From Pleurotus ostreatus/Saccharomyces cerevisiae fusant (Eukaryota > Opisthokonta), in contig JAMQCK010000065.1 in assembly GCA_024196135.1 (NCBI GenBank), positions 41,304-105,303 on the forward strand: a stretch of DNA of 64,000 bases, written 5' to 3'. The notes beneath the pieces were generated by a model. It worked only from the letters and a program-made list of their open reading frames with translations, made no database searches and was not told the origin of the DNA. Position numbers and translations under genes: made by a program. This document shows positions 1 to 14,141 of the stretch, piece after piece; the first letter of the stretch is position 1; each line of letters starts with the position of its first letter.

Positions 1-330
1 GCCCGACACTTACCCCCACCCAGCGAAGCCGAACCCGCAGACCGCCGCCGCACCTCCATGTCCCGCGCCCGCCAGACCAGCCGCCAACCAAAGCCCAAGT
101 CCGTCTCACGCTCACGGCCAGTCATCCAGACGGACGCGCACCTAGCGGACAACCAGCCCATCCACCAGCGCGGCGACCGGTCGCAAACACATCCATACAC
201 CTATGTCGATGCGATCTTTTCTGCGCATTCGGATGGGTTGATGATCATCCTGCGTGGTTGCCCGAACGTCAAGCAGCCGCTGCCGCCTACGAGCAGCCAG
301 GCTGCAGGCCCGTCACGTCCCAATCCATGA
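1..330 (+). CDS. 3' end of an unidentified gene (partial)
   Basis: Frame 1 is open from the first base to a TGA at 328-330, so this may be the last exon of a gene that starts outside the window. The peptide is rich in Arg, Ser, Pro and Gln, with no recognisable domain and no membrane segment. A start codon inside the window at 58 exists but nothing favours it. The reading could be a chance open frame, because GC-rich sequence gives long ORFs; the downstream 1.4 kb holds no obvious continuation. Product unknown. Confidence 0.35.
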   Translation, partial: ARHLPPPSEAEPADRRRTSMSRARQTSRQPKPKSVSRSRPVIQTDAHLADNQPIHQRGDRSQTHPYTYVDAIFSAHSDGLMIILRGCPNVKQPLPPTSSQAAGPSRPNP

Positions 331-1714
331 ACTCAACGTAACCATACCGTCGTTCGTCGCCATTGCCAGCACTGTCAGTTCGCAGAGGTTTAAAAAATGT
401 CGGGTATTCTGGGGTCTAGGGAGTCCTTGTGTATTCTGTATGATATGCTTGCTTCCGTCTGTGCTTTCACCTCTATCGGTCTTTCGCAGTACCATGCTCT
501 TGCTATTGTTTTCTATGCTATTTATTGCACTGTGTCCGTTCCACCGCCTTCGTCTCCGTTCCTTCCCATTGTCGCCGACCAAGCACATGATTATCATCCC
601 GCCCATCGACACGATTATCATCTCGACCTCATGGAGACAAAGCTTGTGAGGTGAGGTCAAGTTATGAAGTCGAAGCCCGTCATCAGAGGCCTCCTCGCAG
701 CACCGAAAGGCAGTGCCTTGAGTCGGCTCGCTGGACGATGCGGGCATGCATGGACATGCACCTTACCCCTCTCCTGCCTTTCCTCGACCCGGGAAGCTTC
801 CCGACATCGAATGTCCGCGCCTCCGTCTGTGACCGGATGAGAAGGCGGTATCATCAAGCGAACATTGTACGCTAGGCGCTATTCAGTGTCAATTGTCCGA
901 GCCAATAGGCTGTGGATAGAGTCAATAGGCTCAACATACTGAGGCGGAAGAGTCAATCACGGACTTGAGGCGCGGGGGTTAACGAGGAAGCTGCGAGGAA
1001 GAGCTCGGAACGTGCTCGCCAAAACTTCCGCGGGACGCCGCATCGTTCAAGGCGTTCGCCGCCGCCATTCTTCCCGCTCCCCCGTTCATATGTCAGAGAA
1101 GGTCCGATTTGGCTGTAAGTGACGCCTGTGCCTTGGTGGTTCGTCGACGCGCGGAAAGGCCTCCGTCTGGGATTTTTCTGGAGAGGGTGCCGCGCTGGGA
1201 AAATCGTGCATGCATGCGACGGCCTTCTCTGAAACCGAGCTTGTGTAAGGCGGCGTTGCAAGCGTTTGTAGAGTTTCGTGAGGACGATAGCCTGGCGCAA
1301 AGTCAATCCTCGCTTGGATAGCATGATACCAGACGCCGCTTCATTGACCGCGAAGGCACGCCCTCGGAGCCGAGAACAAGGAAGTTGATGGAACTCTTGC
1401 GTGGGACTCACGCCTTCGCGAATGCGCATCGCCCTGCGACATCGAGTGAGAGTCGACGGGAAGGCTTTAGCACAATCATTTGACAGGCAGAGATGCAAAT
1501 ATTCAGCGGGAAGAGTAGTTCGTTGACAGGGCAGCGAGTCGGGCCCTGATGGCGGTAAAGTTCAACATGCCTCCCGGGCCGCCGGGCCCGCGGCATGAAT
1601 GTGACTCAAGGCGGCATGTACACGTGATGTGACGCGTTCGCGTTTGACGCGCGCGGTCATCTGCTTCGGCGCGTCGCTCATTATCGTCACGACTTGTCCT
1701 CCTGCCTCACCGAA
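331..1714. other. Intergenic stretch before the RecQ gene
   Basis: No gene could be supported here. Several overlapping open frames exist on both strands, the longest being a 181-codon minus-strand frame at 953-1498, but none shows a family motif or a plausible exon chain. The last 100 bases are rich in CGCG and hold one ACGCGT box (1632-1637) close to the helicase start. Confidence 0.5.
1632..1637. promoter_or_regulatory. ACGCGT (MCB-like) box upstream of the RecQ helicase
   Basis: A perfect ACGCGT hexamer lies about 80 bp before the RecQ ATG, inside a CGCG-rich patch. In ascomycete yeasts this hexamer is the binding site of MBF, which drives G1/S genes. A single hexamer can occur by chance in sequence this GC-rich, so the role is inferred only. 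Confidence 0.3.
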
Positions 1715-5908
<4,194 letters not shown>

Positions 5909-6046
5909 AGGAAGCCGGGCTGCATCTGGGTCTTTGAAGTTTACTACCACGGACGGAACCGACTTTGATAACAATGAATTTGTTGCATTACGTGCATGTC
6001 AGGGCTGATGGTTGTGCGGTAGAGGGAGAGGTATCTGGGCGCTGTA

Positions 6047-7299
6047 TCACAGCTTCGCGCCCTTCTCCCCTTTCGCCTGATTGACCGAAAAAGGTACGAC
6101 CAGAGCGAAGTGCGTCGCAGTAGCCAAACATCGTTGAGGCTCCCGCCAATCTGAGTTCTCGTCCCCCTCGCCCAGCTCCGCAGGTGCCGTCCACACCTCC
6201 ACAGTCGCGTCGTGTCGCCCGTCGTTTACAAAGCGCCCAGAGAAGTAGACTCCAACTGTTCGCCTTGCCTGGTGTGGCGAGTCTTCCGGAGGTATGGGGA
6301 ATACGTATTGCACGACCATGTTGAGGGTGGGGAACCAGCTGTAAGTGCGAACTGCGTTAGATCCACGCAGACACAAAGATGCCAGGATCAGGCGTACTTG
6401 AGCTCGTTCATTGCACATTTATCCTTCGCATTGAAGGCCCACAGTGGTGGCGAGCCAAGGAACACGTCCGCGATGAAGCACAAGAACGCGGGCGTGATGC
6501 GCTCCTTGGGATCCTTTAGCTGCATCCAACCGCCCCACTCGAAGCCCCCGCCGCCGATGCCGCCTGTACGCCTGCGAGCAGAACTATCCGCCGCGTTGCG
6601 CGCGAGAATGATGGGGTCCGGCGCCCAGGTGAGGTGCTGAGCGTAACTCATCTTGCCCGGGAGGTGTCTGATCGTGGCGTGCCGTGGATGGTGGTGCAAG
6701 GGTATGCGGCGGGCGAAGGGAGAGGGGGCCTCGAGCGTCATTTGTGGGGAAGGGGAGAGGACGCCAAAGATTAGGTGCACGAGGATGCGCTGCTGGCGCT
6801 GGAGGGGATGAGGAGGTCAGTCGGAGGTTTGTGGGGAAGGAGAGGATAGCACACACGTTCTGGAGGAGCTCCGCAAGGACATTGGCGTACGACTTTCCGA
6901 CGCGTAGCCGTCTTACTTGGACTTCACACGCATCCACGGTGACAGCCTGGAGGAAGTGCGCAGAGACATGAACGATCTCGCTATGGGCTGTCTTTCGCTG
7001 GTGTAGGATCGCGGCTTGCACGATCAGCGACAGGGAGAAACCTGGTAGAAGTTCAACGCGTAATTAAAGAAACTGTCTTCCGTCTACGCACCACCATGAG
7101 CGACGCTGCAGGTCGTGGTTAGGACATCGTCAATACGCGCCAGAAGGGAGCAAAAGAACAATGGCAAAGAACAAAGCCCTCACTTTCCCACCGTCCAGTC
7201 CCTCGGCACGCTCCCGGCGTACACGTCCGAGTCCCCGCTCTCTCGAAAGAGCTCCTGGGCTACCGATGTCAGGCGTACTGCTTGACTGTATGGCGGCAT
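6047..7299 (-). CDS. Thioesterase-fold (4HBT_3-like) acyl-CoA thioesterase family protein
   Basis: Predicted hot-dog fold protein, probably hydrolysing or binding acyl-CoA; the substrate cannot be read from sequence. Starting at 7299 (ATG giving MPPYSQAVRLTS), the exons give DWTVGK, then VAHGG, then FSLSLIVQAAIL, which is the tryptophan and double-glycine entry of double hot-dog thioesterases. Next come VHVSAHFLQAV and VGKSYANVLAELLQN, the strand regions typical of this family, then ITPAFLCFIADVFLGSPP and the C-terminal half (NMVVQYVFPIPPED ... GVYFSGRFVNDGRHD). Two very short exons around 7060-7120 were placed by splice signals only. There is no clear targeting peptide. It ends opposite the helicase gene, tail to tail. 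Confidence 0.78.
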
Positions 7300-7546
7300 G
7301 CTCGTAGTCGAAGGAGAAGTAGTGTCCTGACCGGCGACTACAGCTTGTTATAGCCGGCGCCGCCAAGATTGGCATGACATCGCCTTCGCGGTGAGCGCCA
7401 GCGCTTATGGGCCACGCGCCGCTGGGGCGGTTCCCGGCGGGCGATGTAGGCGCGCGACGTGCGTACATACAAAGTCTGTATAGGTATTCCACCGAGGTAC
7501 ATTGGATAGTTGTACATATCCTTCCAACTTCAACGGGCCTGCTACC

Positions 7547-8934
7547 CTACTGCTCGCCAGCCAGCACTCTGAGGAACTCGTCCGACTCATTCCCCTCCAC
7601 CATCTTGATGATCGGTATTCCAGCCCTCACACGCCCCTCCGCCTTGTGCTCGTTCAAGAACCTCTGCGCGTACTGCACGACGAGGCGGCGCTCGTGCAGC
7701 GACGCGCCCTTGCCAATCCATACGAAGATCGCCGGGCGCTCCTTCGCGAGGGAGTAATCCAAGAGGAAGGCGTCGTCGCTGTGCAGCGAGGACTCTGAAA
7801 CCGGCTCGACTTTCTCGAAGACGGCATCCCCGGAGGCGTCGGAGAGGCGGTACAGGGTGGGCGGGATGCCGCTGTCCTCTTCGGGCGCCTGCTCGCGAAG
7901 CGTCGTGCCCTCCCCGAACTCGGCAAGGAAGATGCCTGCACCGGGACCGCCTTCATCTGGTTGCCTGAATGAGCCACAAACTCACGCACTTTCACCCTCA
8001 GTACTAACCATAGACCGTCACCTCGCACTGCCCCTGCCGCTCATTCACCAAGCTCTGCGCAAACTCCGCCGCCTTAAACTTCTCCTTCCCCGCGCTCGCC
8101 TTCGTATTCAGCTGCCACACCCTCGAGCCCATATCCAGCACGAACACATCGCCCGCGACCAAACTCTCCGCCTCCACGGGCACCTCGCGCACGACGAGGT
8201 GGAACTTCGCGCCCGCGCGGGAGAGCGTGACGCGGTAGAGGCGGCGCACGTCCGGCGGGGGCGCCTCGGAGACGTGCCGGAAGCCTGTGGCGACGCCGCC
8301 GCGGAGGACGAGGAAGCGAGGGAAGTAGGAGATGAGGCGGGCGGATTCGAGGTCTTGGACTTCGCGATATTGGACGGGGAGGCCGTGGAGGTCTGTGGAC
8401 GGAGGGGTAGGGGGTGAGTAAGGTAAGAATTGAGGTGGGGGAAGGGGGTCACGCACGATCGTCGAGTTCGACGGTCTTGTAGGCTGCGGTTCCTGCCTCG
8501 TCTTGCGAGGTGTTGCTCCCAAGCCAAAAGTGCAGATCGTAAGAGACCGACTCTGACTCTGGGGTCTTCTTGTATGTCTGTAGTTCAAGTTCAAATTAGC
8601 CTTAATCAATTCGCAATGTTATCGAGGGCAACGTACGTGGAGGATGATATACGAATCACCATCGTAGAACGAGCCATAGCGTTCCTTTGGCCATTCTACG
8701 ACGTGGAACTGCTCGATGCGCCAGATACGGATTCCAGGTTCGTCGAGATCAGCTGCACTCCAGGCGGGCTCCTCGTCCCCTGCATGCTCGCGCACGTTCT
8801 TCTCGAGCTGACTTGCGGAGGGTTGTCAGATGCGCGGGGAATAGAGAGGTGATTTCGATCCTCACGTCTGATCCCAGCAGGGCTATGTTCGTGTCTTCGA
8901 TGTTGTAGGTCTGAGGCTTCGTAAGATGAGCCAT
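7547..8934 (-). CDS. Gelsolin/fragmin-type actin-binding protein
   Basis: Calcium-regulated actin severing and capping protein of the gelsolin/villin family, cytosolic. The ATG at 8934 begins [19 protein letters not shown]. Repeat 1 carries [44 protein letters not shown] and YKTVELDD, all hallmark gelsolin segments. Then PVQYREVQ and [16 protein letters not shown] close repeat 1, RRLYRV starts repeat 2 with [13 protein letters not shown] and [17 protein letters not shown]. Repeat 3 has [27 protein letters not shown] and a C-terminal helix. About 370 residues and three repeats, so it is the fragmin-like short form rather than six-repeat gelsolin. It shares a 230-bp divergent promoter region with the membrane-protein gene at 9164. 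Confidence 0.93.
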
Positions 8935-9163
8935 AGTGGGATGGAGGTTGTTAGTTTGTGGATTGGCTTGACTGTTGGGAGATGGCCGTTGCGAGGAAGG
9001 GAGCTCGACGTCAGGCGTGATGTTGAGAAGCATCAACCGGATCCCCGGCCCGAACTGAAATTACTTCCGCCTCGGGACGTCACTGGGCGCTTAAGGCGGT
9101 GCGTCCCACTTAAACGCGACCCTCACCTGCACCTCGCGCTCTCGCTTAACCTTACCCCTCACC

Positions 9164-10420
9164 ATGTCCTCTATCCAAGGCCCCGAGGCGCAGAATGCGC
9201 TCTTCGACGACCTACACCCGAAAGAGGCCGTGCCGGCCGCGCTCGAGCGCGCCACCGATCGGTTGGAGTTTCCCCCATCGTATGTCGTGGTGGGGATCTA
9301 TAGGTTGTTCACGGATAAGACGCTCTTGATTCCGACGTGGAAGAAGTGTCAGCATGGGACGATACGAGGGCTGGGGGTGGGGCTGGTTTGGGTGCGTTGC
9401 TAGCGTTGCAGTCAACGGAAGGTCACCTCGGTGCTGATGGGTTTATAGGGATTCCTTACCTTCGGCATACAGAAGAAGTTTATCGAGGTGTTCCTTGCGA
9501 AGTATGTGGCTCTCTCCGCTGCTCGAGCAAGATGCTGACCACCGGCCGCGCTCCTCAGCTCCCCTCGCATCGTCGGTCTCACAAACGACACCGTCTTCGG
9601 GTACAAGGTCCCCTTCAACGTGCATACCTGTAAGTCACATCGCACTATCCCTCATCCGTCCTACTCACCCCACCCCCAGACGCCGCCATCCTCCTCCTCG
9701 GCTCCCAAATTTCCGCCATCCTCAACTTCTTCCTCTACAAAAACATCCGCATCGCGCGCGACCGCGCCTGGGAACTCACCGTCGCCTCCCGCGGCAAGGG
9801 CCCCGACTTCTGGTGGCCCTACGTCGAGGAGTGGGACAGCCCGCCGCGCGTCGACCCGGACCACCGCTCGTTCTCGGAAAAGTGGCTGGGCGGGTTCTTT
9901 GGGCGGTATGTGGTGAGGAAGGCGATTACGGTGCCGTTTGCGCTGTATCCTGTGGTCGGGATTTTGGCGTCGGCGTGGGTGAAGGCGGTGGGGACGGCGA
10001 GATATCTGCATAAGCAGGTGGGTGGGGTAAAAGTGGCTAGGGAGAGGAAATTGGTGCTGATGGGTTTGGGTAGTACTTTGCATCGAAGAACATGACGAAG
10101 GAGCAGATTGCGATCTTTATGGCCGAGCGGAAGTGGGAGTATCGCAGTGAGTTTCCCTTTATACATGGTACTGGTGCTCTCTGATCAATTGCTGCGTTCA
10201 GCTTTTGGCTTCGTCGCCGCGCTCCTTGAGGGCTTGCCGATCATAGGCATCGTCTTCACCGTCTCCAACAGGATTGGAGCGGCCATGTGGGCATTTGGTG
10301 AGTACTTCCCCTCTCCTCTTGGATGTAGTGCTCAGGCATTCTGCAGATCTTGAGAAGCGACAGCACTTCATTGCTGAGAAGCGTGGCATTGGCTATCCTC
10401 AGAAAAGCCAGTCAAGATAG
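9164..10420 (+). CDS. Multi-pass membrane protein, EI24/Rrt8-like
   Basis: Predicted integral membrane protein of about 330 residues. The ATG at 9164 (MSSIQGPEAQNALFDDLHP) follows a pyrimidine-rich leader. Hydrophobic stretches appear in YVVVGIYRLF, in AAILLLGSQISAILNFFLY, in ITVPFALYPVVGILASAWV, and in GFVAALLEGLPIIGIVF. The C-terminal block with NRIGAAMWAFDLEKRQ recalls fungal Rrt8/Lds-type proteins of the EI24 superfamily, which sit on lipid droplets or internal membranes in yeast and have been linked to spore wall formation. That link is family knowledge recalled by eye, not shown here. Six exons were placed; the last intron splits AMWAF and DLEKRQ. Confidence 0.72.
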
Positions 10421-10674
10421 ATACCTACAGCAGTCGTCACACGATTCGGAACTGTATACAAAGAACACTCGATACATGCATGGCACCCCAATCGTTCCCT
10501 GTGTGAGCTGAGCCTGGCATCAAAGCTACCAAGTTGTCGAGTACGGCAATGTCGAACAACGAGGCCCAGCGTGACTGACGGTGGCGTGGGAAAACCCTCC
10601 CTAGCCACGGCTTCTCGGCCCGATCTCCTTACCACAACCACCATCATCCATGCAACCTCCTTCGACCTCGCCCG

Positions 10675-13499
10675 ATGGCATTGCCGCGACCTAGAAGAAG
10701 CATACTGAGAGATGACCCGCTGCTGAGGAATGGTTTCCCGTATCATCAGTGCGTATTGTCGTTGTTGATGCGTCCGAAGTATATGGAGGGATGGACGCAT
10801 GGATCAAGGCAAGGAGACTGACGTGCGCGGCTGTTTAGGCGCCTGCGCGCACACTCCTCCTGCGTGAATGCGCTCGCGTTCTCGACGTACGATGGCGGAC
10901 GGTATATGGCAAGTGGGGGAGATGGTAAGTGGTGCATGAGTGGTACGAACGTACGGCCTAGAAGTACTGACGATGGATTATCCGGCGTAGACCTTAAGGT
11001 GCAGATTTGGGACTTGCATAGGCAGGACCAGCGCGAGCCGAGCTGTACGATGGAGGGAGCTTTGGTGCGTGATAGCTACACATCAATGGGTAGGAGAGAG
11101 GAAGGAAGATGCTGATGAGTGGAACGTAGGCTAACATTTTCAACATCGCGTTCTCAGCGACAAATAAATATGTGTTTTCGTGCGTACTTTCCCGTTCATA
11201 CTGTACACCTCTTCCCTTCACATGTTACCCATGCACAAATTGAGCTGACATTGCTGGGACACACTCACACAGAGGCGGCGCCGACGACCGCATCATGCAA
11301 TACGACTTCGCCACCGCGACCGAGCTTATGACGAGGAGTACGGCTCCTCCAACGGTGCATGCGGATGCGAGGTATCTGGAGCATGATGTGCGATTCCTCT
11401 GTCTTCCTTCCGCTCTTCAGCTTCATGGAATGATCTACCTGCAGGCAAGCATCCGCGATATCTCCTGCCATCCCTACAACGATGAGATCTTTATGAGTGC
11501 TAGGTGCGTTTCTGTATTACACTCTTCTTTCCGCCTCTCACCTTTCAACGCATTATCCATCTGACACCTACCCTCCAGCGAAGACGGCAAAATCATCCTC
11601 TACGACGCGCGCGCCTCTTCTTCCCCCATCCACGGCGAAATACAATTATCCAGCGAAGCCACCGGCGCCCGCTTCAACCCCACCATGGAGCACATCTTCG
11701 CGACGAGTGATAAGCGGAGGTTGCAGTTGCGGGATGCGCGGATGGCGTTTGGGGGGAGGGGGAGGATGGCGATTGGGGAAGGGGAGAGGGAGAAGGGGGG
11801 CGGGGTGGTGAGGACGGTGAGTGCTGGGTGCTGATCCGGAGGAGGGAAGGATAGGGAATGGGTGAAGGGGTGTGGGGAAGGTCACAGGGGGAGGGCATAG
11901 AGAAAAAGGGCGGGGTTAACTTACACAACCCCCAGTTTCACACCCGCCTGACGCGAACCACGAAGCGCGGGCACGCGATCTGCAGCCCGGAGGTCAATAG
12001 CTTCACCTTCGATGCGAAGGGGCAGACGATTGCGGCGACGATCTTGGTGAGTGGGAGGTTTTCAGTCTGCCTACTTGACGTGCGCTTGTGCTGCATGTCG
12101 CGAACGCGTGTGCTGCATGTCGCGAATGCGTGTGCTGCGCGCAGACCTGGTGTGGCGTCTAGAAAGCTGGTGTGGCGTCCAGAAAGCTGGTGTGGCGTCT
12201 AGAAAGCTGGTGTGGCGTCTAGAAACTGGTGTCACGGGGAAAAAGCATTGACTGACGCGCTCACAGCACCACTACCCTGTCATATTCTCCCTCTCCGATC
12301 CCGCGCCCGTAGCGGTGTGCACCAGTGCGGATATCCCGCCGGAACTTGGCGGCTATTCGAATTCGTGTACGATGAAGGTGCGGTTCATAGTTCAAGTCTC
12401 TCTTGTCATACCCCTCTTCGCAGCAATACCCCTCTTCGCAACAATACCCCTCTTTCACAACTATGCCTCCTTCGCGACGTGTCCCTCCTCCCAATGATAC
12501 TTATTGTACTCCTCTTCACAACCCTCACCATCAACCTCGAAGACACCTTTCGGCGCGATAACTGAAGCTACTACCCAGCACGGCTCCTTCAGCGGCCAGG
12601 CGTTTCAGGCGAAGTACTATGCGGCGGGCTCGGATGATTTCCGCGGCTATGTCTGGCGGATACCGAGCATGGAGGAGCTATTGGAAAGGAGGGAGGTGGT
12701 GGGGAGGGGGGAGGATGTGTCGGAAGAGGTTATTGGTGAGTGGGGCTTGCTAGGGTTGTCATTGTGCGATCCCTGACCCGTGTGTCGGGCGGCGAGCGAT
12801 ATCTGACTGACGCGGGCGAAATTGTAGCATACGCCGGCCCTGGCACGAACAGCAAAGCCTATATTCCCGTCACGTTGACGAAGCCGATGAGCCAGTTGAC
12901 TGGTAGGTCTCTATCTACTCATCCATTGCCATTGCCAATCGATGATCGCAGGCCACACCTCCATCGTCAACAGCACCCTCTTTCACCCCACCTTGCCGCA
13001 CATCGCCACGGCGGGTATCGAGCGGGACGTTCTGATCCACGGGCCGACGTCGGGCTCGCCGTGCGTGGCGAGGTTGCGAAGGTCGCCGGAGAGCAGGGAT
13101 GTGAGGCGGGTGGGGAGTGGGGAGGAGGAGGGGGCGATGACGAGCGAGCAGTATTGGGCGATGGTGTTGGGGATTGAGGCGGTTGACGACGATGGGCCGA
13201 GTGGGGAAGGAACGGGCGGTGGTGAGGAAGGAAGTGGCGAGACGGGCGGTGATGGGGACGGAGAGCGCAGTGCAGAAGACGCCGAGGCGGACGCGAGCGA
13301 GAGACGGACGATCAGTATGTTCGACTATATATTGCGCAGAGAGGGGAATGTGGATGTATGGGAGGCGGAGGATACGAGGGTAGCGGGGAATGGGAGTTTG
13401 GATGATAGTGAGGAGGAAGACAGCGAGGAGGAGGAAGAGGATGACAAGGAGGAGGCAAGCGGTAGCAGTAGCGAGGAGGAAATGATCATCGAGATTTGA
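10675..13499 (+). CDS. WD40-repeat protein, DCAF5/8-like (DDB1-CUL4 associated factor)
   Basis: Probable substrate receptor for a CUL4-DDB1 ubiquitin ligase. The ATG at 10675 gives MALPRPRRSILRDDPLLRNG; other upstream ATGs run into stops. The N-terminal HQRLRAHSSCVNALAFS begins the first WD blade, followed by MASGGDDLKVQIWDL, FNIAFSATNKYVFSGGADDRI, IRDISCHPYNDEIFMSASEDGKI and LYDAR. HYPVIFSLSDPAPVAVC matches the segment typical of this DCAF subgroup, then AAGSDDFRGYVWRIP and a last blade, STLFHPTLPHIATAGIERD. The final 150 residues are acidic and Ser/Glu-rich. Two introns are unusually long (about 218 and 190 nt) and contain short tandem repeats. Stop at 13497-13499. Confidence 0.88.
12087..12230. 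repeat. Two adjoining minisatellites in an intron of the WD40 gene
   Basis: From 12087 a 22-bp unit (begins TGTGCTGCATGTCGCGAA) occurs twice with one base change, with a third partial copy at 12131. From 12151 a 20-bp unit, TGTGGCGTCTAGAAAGCTGG, occurs four times; the second has one change and the fourth is shortened. Both arrays lie inside the intron between the TIAATIL-type exon end and the HHYPVIFS exon, and explain why that intron is about four times the usual length. Confidence 0.85.
12408..12461. repeat. 18-bp tandem repeat in the next intron of the WD40 gene
   Basis: An 18-bp unit, ATACCCCTCTTCGCAGCA, is present three times; the third copy has several changes. It lies in the intron after SNSCTMK and before HGSFSGQAF. 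The unit differs from the arrays in the preceding intron, so the two introns expanded separately. Confidence 0.75.
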
Positions 13500-14141
13500 C
13501 CATAGCCTTCGTCCGTTGCATGGCTGGATCGGGACGCGACGCGATCCAAAGACAGCCTGACAAGGCCGAGAATAGACCTGACTCTGACTTCATCTGACTT
13601 CGCGCCAGGCCGTGGCTGGACGCGACAAAGCGGGCACCATCTCGAACACCTCCATTTGCACGCGCTTGCTATTCATCCCAGTCAAGGCACCGGTGCCGAG
13701 GCTGCCATGGTGAGACACCGTTAATCATCGATCCATAAGCGTTGCGGTCGTGACCTTGTTGACGCGCCGAGCTTCGCACGACGCGTCGACGCGTTCCAAT
13801 TAGCGTGACAGCACGCGTTCAACAACACGGACAAAGAGCGCGTTGTTGATCGTGCAAGGCACCCGCGTTTCCTGCCCGCTCTGCATCCTCAGAGAATTCA
13901 TGAATAAACTCTCGGCGTGTCGTATGAGCCCTATCTCACTTTTGCACCTTTGCAATGCGTGAATGCAGGAACAGAGAGACACAACGCCGTCAAGAACAGA
14001 GATCGCCCCTAATCCGCCGACGCGCACATGACCGCGATTATTTGTCACAATCTCATCGCTTAAAAGAGCGCGTCTCGTTTTTACCTCGTTGTCTACCGAC
14101 CTCCATCTCCCCTCCCCTCATAACATCCCCCACGCGACACG
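13500..14141. other. Intergenic region and promoter of the RNR large-subunit gene
   Basis: No gene is supported in these 640 bases; only short chance frames are present. The centre is rich in CGCG and contains the three ACGCGT boxes annotated separately. A pyrimidine-rich leader precedes the ATG at 14142. Confidence 0.6.
13781..13818. promoter_or_regulatory. Cluster of three ACGCGT (MCB-like) boxes upstream of RNR1
   Basis: Perfect ACGCGT hexamers lie at 13781-13786, 13789-13794 and 13813-13818, about 330-360 bp before the ribonucleotide reductase ATG, with GACGCGCC nearby at 13761. In yeasts, clustered MCB boxes bound by MBF (Swi6 with Mbp1 or Res1/2) switch on RNR genes at G1/S. Clustering ahead of exactly this gene makes a real cell-cycle element likely; that it works the same way in this fungus is inferred. 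Confidence 0.6.

Noticed and set aside
953..1498. 181-codon minus-strand frame before the RecQ gene
   Set aside because: No recognisable motif, Arg-rich composition typical of chance frames in GC-rich DNA, and the frame opens with a non-ATG codon.
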